Assembly (NCBI GenBank): GCA_964617625.1
Contig: CAZTZL010000091.1
Span: 1 to 11,311 of the forward strand
Length of the DNA: 11,311 nt
Direction: 5' to 3'
From: CAZTZL01 sp964617625
GTDB lineage: Bacteria; Zhuqueibacterota; QNDG01; DSAB01
Shown one piece after another: positions 6,732-11,311 of the stretch (position 1 is its first letter; the number at the start of each line of letters is the position of its first letter). The notes below the pieces were generated by a model that made no database searches, had not been told where the DNA came from, and was given only the letters and a program-made list of their open reading frames with translations. The translations under genes and the position numbers were made by a program.

Positions 6732-7487
6732 TTAAAATTCTTTCCTGATAATTTCCCGGGCTTCCTCAGGAGATTGATGGCTAAACTTGCTGTATCGTTT
6801 ATGAACATCGATGATTTCTCCCAACGCTTTTTCAACCAGAATTTGATTGTTCCATGTTTTTAAATGGGCGATCACTTTTTCGATGCATCCTTTTTTATAA
6901 CTGATCTGGCCCAGCACATGAATGATCATTTTGGTTATTTTTTTGTCTTTGTCATTTTGCAGTTCGGCCAAAAGGGGTAAAATTTCTTCCGGATGGGTTC
7001 TTCCCCGAAGTTCGATGCCGTGAATGATTCCGTGTCGAATTCCGGGGTCGGGATGATGAAGATATTTTTTAGCGAATTTCAATGTGGACTTTGGATTTTT
7101 CTCCCCCAATTGTTTGAGCGCTCCGATTGCAGCATTTCTTACGGAATGATGATCGTCACTCAAAGCGTCTCCCAATATTTTCGAGATTGGGTCAAAGTCG
7201 GTTTTCCCGATTTCTCCGCAGGCGTAAACCGCGGTTTGTCTTATTTTTTCATCATCATTCTTATACATAACCTCAACAGAAGTCAAAATGTTTTTCCTTT
7301 GTCTGATATCGTCCCGATACAATTTCCCCATAACAAGATACACATTTTTTCTGATATAGGTATCTTTGTCCGCAGAATATTTTTGGATGTTTTTACAGGC
7401 ATTGCTGCTCAGGTCCAATTCGACCGCTTTTTTTATTTTGTCAGCGAATTGTATGCGCTGTTCTTTTGAAAGATCGTAATAACCCAT
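6732..7487 (-). CDS. HEAT-repeat protein
   Basis: This 251-residue protein has no signal peptide or membrane segment and is predicted to be cytoplasmic. It is almost entirely alpha-helical, with paired-helix repeats from about residue 25 to 225. Examples are DEKIRQTAVYACGEIG (about 79-94), HHSVRNAAIGALKQLG (about 112-127), DPGIRHGIIHGIELRG (about 147-162) and KKITKMIIHVLGQIS (about 182-196). The spacing of about 35 residues is typical of HEAT or PBS-lyase-like scaffolds, which usually bind proteins or nucleic acids. There is a loose resemblance to AlkD-type DNA alkylation-repair repeats, but I cannot identify catalytic residues, so no enzyme function is assigned. It lies 98 bases upstream of the ASST-like gene and 214 bases downstream of the DUF4384 gene, so it may be its own transcription unit or lead the cargo operon. 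No clear Shine-Dalgarno precedes the ATG; the C-terminus is lysine- and arginine-rich. Confidence 0.8.
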   Translation of the reverse strand: MGYYDLSKEQRIQFADKIKKAVELDLSSNACKNIQKYSADKDTYIRKNVYLVMGKLYRDDIRQRKNILTSVEVMYKNDDEKIRQTAVYACGEIGKTDFDPISKILGDALSDDHHSVRNAAIGALKQLGEKNPKSTLKFAKKYLHHPDPGIRHGIIHGIELRGRTHPEEILPLLAELQNDKDKKITKMIIHVLGQISYKKGCIEKVIAHLKTWNNQILVEKALGEIIDVHKRYSKFSHQSPEEAREIIRKEF

Positions 7488-7601
7488 TGTGAATGTATTT
7501 TCCCATCAGCTTGAATATTTGTGTTTTCGAGGGGGTCCTTTGCAACCGCAAATTATGGATATATTTTTTCGGCAATAATTGTTTAAAAAAATAGTTGAAA
7601 T

Positions 7602-7629
7602 TATCGATGAAATCAAGTATAAATCGATA
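7602..7629. repeat. Inverted repeat TATCGAT/ATCGATA upstream of the HEAT gene
   Basis: TATCGAT at 7602-7608 is the reverse complement of ATCGATA at 7623-7629, with a 14-base spacer. It is enclosed by a wider inverted pair, TGCAACC at 7541-7547 and GGTTGCA at 7632-7638. The region lies in the 214-base gap upstream of the HEAT gene and downstream of the terminator candidate, so it could be an operator or part of a structured leader. Function unknown. Confidence 0.35.
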
Positions 7630-7641
7630 GTGGTTGCATAA

Positions 7642-7677
7642 AAATTCCCGCCAAAAAGAGAGATCGACGGGGAATTT
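7642..7677 (-). terminator. Candidate intrinsic terminator after the DUF4384 gene
   Basis: On the minus strand, AAATTCCC and GGGAATTT form an eight-pair stem around a 20-base loop (7642-7649 with 7670-7677), continuing into further T residues. It begins about 25 bases past the stop codon of the DUF4384 gene at 7702-7704 and would end the caspase-module transcript. The large loop and AT-rich stem make it weaker than a textbook terminator. Confidence 0.45.
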
Positions 7678-7701
7678 ATCCGGTTGTTTTTAAAGCCGAG
7701 A

Positions 7702-8565
7702 TTATTTTTTTGCCAGAATCGAGATCATTTTGGTCGCTTCGGCCCGCTGGTCCATCGGGATTTCGGACAGTGCGCGGATCAGTTGCTGAACGGCTGCACG
7801 GGGCGTTCCCAGTTTTCCGATGCCGGTCTTTAAATTCATCATTTCGAAAATCGGCAGTCTCTGTTTTGTGGCGATCACTTTGATGATTTCCGTACTCTTT
7901 TCGGTTCCGGGCAGCGGATGCACGCGAAGATGAAATCCCATTTCTTTCAGCGGTTCGTCGGGGAGCGTCAACGGTGTATTCGCTTTGACGAAGACTTCCT
8001 CCCGCAAACAGTTGGGGAAGAGCACGTAGACCGTATCATCCGCGGCCAGATCGAGCACAGTCAAATAACAATCCTGCGTGGAGGACACTTTGATCTCCAG
8101 TTCGTCTCCAGCGTGAAAAACCGATTCATTGGATTCCATTTTGATTTTAAAATATGGGTCCGGCCGGGTGTCAGATTTTTTGACCTGAACTTCCATGCTG
8201 ACGCGCATAATGATCAGAGGCGGAGTGCCCGGATTCTGACTTGATCTGTTTTCAGTCGACCAGTTCACGTTTTTCTCGCCTGCAATTTCTCCGCAGGCAA
8301 TCGCATAAATAAAATCCCCGGCAGTCGTGAAATCTTTGACCAGTGTTTCCGATTGAAGCGAGATACCGCAAACCTGCTCGATGGCGTTCTGTCGCGCCAT
8401 CCGTAACAGCTGAATTCTTGCCTCATCCGTGGTCATGTTCACCACAGGGATTTCGGCTTTCGTCGTTACCCAGACGGCTTCTTTTTTTTCAGATTGCGCG
8501 TTCAGAATCTGAACCGCAATTAGAAAAAGAAATATTCCTTTCAATTGTATCATCATGCGTGCCAT
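7702..8565 (-). CDS. Secreted DUF4384 protein
   Basis: The 287-residue product starts at MARMMIQLKG. I chose this start because GGAGAG at 8571-8576 lies five bases before it and a signal peptide (about 1-23, ending ILNAQ) follows. The open frame extends 37 codons further, but that extension overlaps the caspase gene and lacks a signal sequence. Residues about 30-95 (EARIQLLRMARQNAIEQVCG) resemble the N-terminal domain of FlgT/LPP20-like exported proteins. Residues about 136-237 are DUF4384 (FHAGDELEIKVSSTQDCYLTVL, then VYVLFPN), a beta-sandwich of unknown role often found fused to or next to caspase-like and kinase-like proteins. Only 22 bases separate it from the caspase gene upstream, so the two are surely co-transcribed. 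A partner or regulator of the protease is plausible, but is inference. Confidence 0.85.
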   Translation of the reverse strand: MARMMIQLKGIFLFLIAVQILNAQSEKKEAVWVTTKAEIPVVNMTTDEARIQLLRMARQNAIEQVCGISLQSETLVKDFTTAGDFIYAIACGEIAGEKNVNWSTENRSSQNPGTPPLIIMRVSMEVQVKKSDTRPDPYFKIKMESNESVFHAGDELEIKVSSTQDCYLTVLDLAADDTVYVLFPNCLREEVFVKANTPLTLPDEPLKEMGFHLRVHPLPGTEKSTEIIKVIATKQRLPIFEMMNLKTGIGKLGTPRAAVQQLIRALSEIPMDQRAEATKMISILAKK

Positions 8566-8570
8566 GGATT

Positions 8571-8576
8571 CTCTCC
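8571..8576 (-). promoter_or_regulatory. Ribosome binding site deciding the DUF4384 start
   Basis: GGAGAG on the minus strand lies five bases before the ATG at 8563-8565, inside the short gap after the caspase stop codon at 8588-8590. It supports this start over the longer open frame. Confidence 0.65.
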
Positions 8577-8587
8577 GGTCTTGGGGT

Positions 8588-9892
8588 TCAATACACATTA
8601 AAAACGCTGTTCGGATCGCCCTTGATAACGGGTGTCTGTTCCCGCCCGTACAACCGCCGTGCCATGTAGGTGACATTCTCTTCGAGATAGGTTTTCAACT
8701 CCTTAAACGTGATTTTACGGTTGCCGTTCCGGTCCGCTTCTCCACGGATTCCGCGCAGGAGATAATAGGTAAACAGAGAATGTCTCCCCTCGGGATACCA
8801 GCTGGAAATCTGGTCTCCGGCCGAACTGGTCAGCACGTTGATCTTTTCATCCGGGAGCAGGATATCCGCTTCGATAAATATAGGGCTGGCGTTTTTAATC
8901 ACCATTCCCTGATCCGAGCCGCCGGAAAAACATGCATCCATGACCACGGTCATGGACTTTGCGTTAATTTTTTCCAGATTGGCATAGAACACATCGAGGG
9001 GGTATCCGTTGATGGCGATATAATTGGGGTCCGTGTTCACCGGCATGATATAGGCGCGTTTGGTATCTGTTCCCGGGGCGCCGTGTCCGCTGAAGTAGAT
9101 AAAAACGTCGGACCGGCCGGGCTTCACATAGTTGTACAGTTTTCCTTTGTAATAATCTTTGGTGCCAAAAAAAAGATCCAGGTCGGTCTTGGATGCGTTT
9201 TCCATATAGAACACATTTTCTTCCCGGTATCCCATCACTTTGGTGAGATAGTTTTTCACTGTTTTTGCGTCTTGAATAGCATAGGTCACTTTCGGAATAT
9301 CCGGGTTCAGATAGTTCTGATTGCCGATGACCACAGCGATCGCATGCTGATTGTTCAGCGGAAGGCCGGGAATGTTCCGGTCCACATCCACGAATTGGGC
9401 AGTCTCGCTCTCTTCTGTTTTCCCGGCAATGGAGAAACTGGCCGAAGCCCATTCCGAAACCGTTCCTGACGCCTTGTCTTCCACCTGCGCGCGGTAGGTC
9501 ATGGTGCCGGTTGGAAACCGTTCATCCCAGTCCATGGTCAGGATTTGGGTGGCGCTTTTCCCGCTGGGGATGATGGACAGGTTGCGCACCTGCGTGCGTG
9601 GGCTGTTTTCCCAGCTGGCCTGGGTTTCGATGGTCAACTGCGGCTGAATGCTCTGCTCCGCATGGTTGTTTTTCACGAGTATCGTAATCTCCGCGGATTC
9701 TCCTTTGCTCAGGACCCGGTCGCCGGACGGGTCTTTAACCCCGATATCACAGACCATTTGAGAAGGTTTGAGCGCTTTTTTCTGCATGTCCGCCCACTTC
9801 CCGATCCTTCCCGGAGTGCTGGTAGACTGGGTCTGGGCGTAAAGGAACGAAGCGGAGATTAACAACAATATATATACAATCCCTTTTTTCAT
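8588..9892 (-). CDS. Secreted caspase-like (peptidase C14) protease
   Basis: This 434-residue protein is a predicted cysteine protease of the caspase/metacaspase clan acting outside the cytoplasm. A signal peptide covers residues 1-20 (ending SFLYAQ). Residues about 45-157 form an N-terminal beta-sandwich, CARDB/Ig-like (GVKDPSGDRVLSKGESAEITILVKNN). The protease domain spans about 180-430: HAIAVVIGNQNY, then catalytic His270 (IYFSGHGAP) and Cys321 (VVMDACFSGG), and a p10-like part with TSSAGDQISSWYP and HSLFTYYLLRGIRG. Residues 387-398 (DRNGNRKITFKE) fit an EF-hand-like calcium loop with Asp, Asn, Asn and a final Glu, a pattern frequent in bacterial C14 proteins. AGAGGTG at 9897-9903 precedes the ATG. 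By family knowledge, bacterial members cleave after basic residues and may need calcium; substrate here is unknown. Flanking genes encode exported beta-sandwich proteins. The catalytic dyad is intact, so it should be active. Confidence 0.92.
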   Translation of the reverse strand: MKKGIVYILLLISASFLYAQTQSTSTPGRIGKWADMQKKALKPSQMVCDIGVKDPSGDRVLSKGESAEITILVKNNHAEQSIQPQLTIETQASWENSPRTQVRNLSIIPSGKSATQILTMDWDERFPTGTMTYRAQVEDKASGTVSEWASASFSIAGKTEESETAQFVDVDRNIPGLPLNNQHAIAVVIGNQNYLNPDIPKVTYAIQDAKTVKNYLTKVMGYREENVFYMENASKTDLDLFFGTKDYYKGKLYNYVKPGRSDVFIYFSGHGAPGTDTKRAYIMPVNTDPNYIAINGYPLDVFYANLEKINAKSMTVVMDACFSGGSDQGMVIKNASPIFIEADILLPDEKINVLTSSAGDQISSWYPEGRHSLFTYYLLRGIRGEADRNGNRKITFKELKTYLEENVTYMARRLYGREQTPVIKGDPNSVFNVY

Positions 9893-9896
9893 TGTG

Positions 9897-9903
9897 CACC
9901 TCT
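9897..9903 (-). promoter_or_regulatory. Ribosome binding site of the caspase gene
   Basis: AGAGGTG on the minus strand lies four bases before the ATG at 9890-9892. The identical motif precedes the CARDB/PPC gene at 11094-11100, suggesting a common translation level or shared origin of the leaders. Confidence 0.6.
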
Positions 9904-9926
9904 TGATTTTTCCTTTTATTTAGAAA

Positions 9927-9950
9927 AGACAAACTTTTAAACATTTGTCT
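9927..9950 (-). terminator. AT-rich inverted repeat between the CARDB/PPC and caspase genes
   Basis: AGACAAA and TTTGTCT (9927-9933 with 9944-9950) form a perfect seven-pair stem with a ten-base loop, followed on the minus strand by TTTC. It lies in the 80-base gap 22 bases after the CARDB/PPC stop codon. It could be a weak or partial terminator that lowers caspase expression relative to the upstream gene, or a regulator-binding site. The low G+C content of the stem keeps confidence low. Confidence 0.35.
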
Positions 9951-9972
9951 GTTAATAATTTATACCGGTTTC

Positions 9973-11088
9973 TTAATATTGCGCTTTAAGTTTATAACTG
10001 CTGCTATTACTGTATGCATCCTGATAACCATAAACTTTGATATAGTAAGTTCCTGTTGAAAGGGAAATCTGAATGTTTTCATCCTGGCCTTCAGCAAGCG
10101 CTGAACTTCCAACTTGGTTTTCATCGGCATCATAAACTTTCAAATCATAATCTTTTGTACTAGGCACATCCAGATCTACAGTTAGAGATGTGTTGTCTTC
10201 ATCGATATAAATCCAATACCAATCTTCATCAATGCTGTTTTCGATATATGCATAATGTTGTTGACCTGATGTTAACGGTCCATAAGCATCGTCCATTTCA
10301 TCATTAGGTTCATAGTATGAGTTCCAATTAATTTGAACTGTTAGTAAATTTATACTTGAATACCATACGTTGTCAGTTTCATCTGTTTCAATTACATCAT
10401 TCTCTGCATCAATCCATTTAAATACATAGTATCTGCCAGTTGCTAAATTTGAAGGTACTGTACAGGTTGTGGTAATTTTTTCATCCGAACCTGCACCTAA
10501 ATAATATTTTGTAGATTCACCTACCTTAAAATCTTTAGATGTTTCTAAATGATCATCAACAGATAAATATACATAAAGTTTAAACTCTCCACTGCTCTTG
10601 CCTCCTGTATTCTGTACTTCAAAATTATTTGTAAAGGTACCTCCACGAACAACTGACGTAGGATCAAAATAGGTTCCTGAACCTGAATGATAGGTCAGAT
10701 TTGTCCCAAGCCAAGTGATTGAAACAGATGTGTTTTTACCGCTTGTGACGTTCACATTTCTTTGATAACCATATACAATTGTTTCATAATTATTATTCTT
10801 TCCATAAAGAGTAATAGAATAATCATCCCCCGGTTCCAAATCATCTATCTTGCCGCTGAAAGAGCCGCCCTCGTGTGTCAGGTAGTTGTCGTAAATGCTT
10901 TTCGAACCTTTTTCAACCATGCATTTTACGTAAGATAACTGCGCGTCTGCCTTTGCGAGTTCATTCGCTTTTTCGGGACTGGAAATATAGACCGTAATCG
11001 ATCCGGTTCCCGTTTCCGGCTGAAACAAGCCGCAGCGGACGAGAAAACCCAGCATCAAAAATCCAAGGATGGTTTTTATTTTTTTCAT
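9973..11088 (-). CDS. Probable lipoprotein with CARDB and PPC domains
   Basis: The 371-residue product starts at MKKIKTILGF; AGAGGTG lies five bases before this ATG, while the open frame's earlier ATG (at 11103) encompasses that site. The N-terminus looks like a lipoprotein signal with FLVRC and Cys19, although Arg just before the Cys is atypical for a lipobox. Residues about 28-125 are a beta-rich region beginning GSITVYISSPE. About 129-247 is a CARDB-like adhesion domain (GGTFTNNFEVQNTGG, then ENDVIETDETDNVW). About 258-371 is a bacterial pre-peptidase C-terminal (PPC) domain (YEPNDEMDDA, DEDWYWIYI, GTYYIKVYGY). No catalytic domain is present, so it is likely a binding or structural surface protein. 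Base composition changes sharply inside the gene: 5' lines are 47-55% G+C by hand count, later ones 25-35%, hinting at domain acquisition. It lies 11 bases after the preceding gene. Confidence 0.85.
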   Translation of the reverse strand: MKKIKTILGFLMLGFLVRCGLFQPETGTGSITVYISSPEKANELAKADAQLSYVKCMVEKGSKSIYDNYLTHEGGSFSGKIDDLEPGDDYSITLYGKNNNYETIVYGYQRNVNVTSGKNTSVSITWLGTNLTYHSGSGTYFDPTSVVRGGTFTNNFEVQNTGGKSSGEFKLYVYLSVDDHLETSKDFKVGESTKYYLGAGSDEKITTTCTVPSNLATGRYYVFKWIDAENDVIETDETDNVWYSSINLLTVQINWNSYYEPNDEMDDAYGPLTSGQQHYAYIENSIDEDWYWIYIDEDNTSLTVDLDVPSTKDYDLKVYDADENQVGSSALAEGQDENIQISLSTGTYYIKVYGYQDAYSNSSSYKLKAQY

Positions 11089-11093
11089 TGTAT

Positions 11094-11100
11094 CACCTCT
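11094..11100 (-). promoter_or_regulatory. Ribosome binding site deciding the CARDB/PPC start
   Basis: AGAGGTG on the minus strand lies five bases before the ATG at 11086-11088 and its first base is shared with the stop codon (TGA, 11100-11102) of the preceding gene. This layout implies translational coupling and favours the internal ATG over the one at 11101-11103. Confidence 0.65.
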
Positions 11101-11311
11101 CAATATTGATCCGATACCTGAACGGAGATGGAACCTGTGGTCTTTTTAGTGAGGAAGTAAACCGCGGCCCCGCCAGCAACACCTGCTCCGACGATGATAT
11201 ACGGCAGGCTGCTTTTTTTCTTTTGCAGTTTGGCGGATACGGTAAATCGAAATCCTTCTCCGATAAGTCCGTTCGGATAATCTTCAGTCAATTTCCAGAC
11301 AATTTTCTTCT
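11100..11311 (-). CDS. C-terminal end of a single-span membrane protein (partial)
   Basis: The frame stays open to the window's right edge, so this is the tail of a longer gene; the visible portion is at least 69 codons, reading KKIVWKLTEDYPNGLIG and onward. An internal TTG at 11289-11291 could serve as a start but falls inside a continuous frame and is not favoured. The tail contains a basic stretch (LQKKKSS), one hydrophobic span (LPYIIVGAGVAGGAAVYFL), KK, and a short end GSISVQVSDQY. From memory, the VWKL.ED.P.GL.GE.F.F pattern before such an anchor occurs in exported proteins of FCB bacteria, often near caspase-like genes. The last residues echo the GSITVYISSP start of the next protein. 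The overall function cannot be judged from this fragment. Confidence 0.7.
   Translation of the reverse strand, partial: KKIVWKLTEDYPNGLIGEGFRFTVSAKLQKKKSSLPYIIVGAGVAGGAAVYFLTKKTTGSISVQVSDQY

Noticed and set aside
7505..7600. Bacteroidota-type promoter (TTTG and TAnnTTTG) upstream of the HEAT gene
   Set aside because: Only a one-base-short TAATTTG match was found and no properly spaced upstream element, so it is not better than chance in AT-rich DNA.
8566..8676. 37-residue N-terminal extension of the DUF4384 gene
   Set aside because: It overlaps the caspase gene, and the signal peptide and GGAGAG site both support the start at 8565.
8555..9469. Plus-strand open frame of 304 codons
   Set aside because: It is antisense to the caspase gene with its intact His270/Cys321 motifs, and its peptide resembles no family.
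11289..11291. TTG as the true start of the right-edge gene
   Set aside because: The frame continues open to the window edge with protein-like sequence (KKIVWKL) before it, so the gene is better treated as truncated by the window.

Overview
The window reads as accessory DNA from a bacterium of the Fibrobacteres-Chlorobi-Bacteroidetes (FCB) superphylum, probably one of its lesser-known phyla (KSB1, Calditrichota or Ignavibacteria-like). The main evidence is two secreted proteins that end in a type IX secretion (T9SS) type A sorting domain with the hallmark YPNPFNP start. The phylum-level assignment is inference. All eight credible genes lie on the minus strand, so transcription runs from right to left.

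Right part (about 7.7-11.3 kb): a compact run of exported proteins. In transcription order these are the end of a single-membrane-span protein (cut by the window edge), a probable lipoprotein with CARDB and PPC beta-sandwich domains, a secreted caspase-like (C14) protease with an intact His/Cys dyad, and a secreted DUF4384 protein. Spacing is tight and good ribosome binding sites lie just before three starts. A plausible terminator follows the DUF4384 gene. This looks like a cell-surface or periplasmic caspase module.

Middle (about 1.65-7.5 kb): a HEAT-repeat protein, then two T9SS cargo genes that overlap by ATGA. The first cargo is a multidomain arylsulfotransferase-like beta-propeller (Ig-like, ASST, FnIII, CBM-like, sorting domain). 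The second is an FnIII-containing protein of a conserved but uncharacterised secreted family. Their sorting domains share a 92-base block of perfect DNA identity, and an orphan 23-codon tail of a third sorting domain lies downstream, pointing to recombination among these tails.

Left part (1-1.65 kb): an AT-rich, apparently acquired Mrr-type nuclease gene with a DUF3775-like N-terminal region, set among non-coding DNA full of repeats. These include a dispersed hairpin repeat (three clear copies, one possible degenerate copy elsewhere) and a 74-base nested palindrome. I see no tRNA, rRNA, CRISPR array, transposase or integrase.
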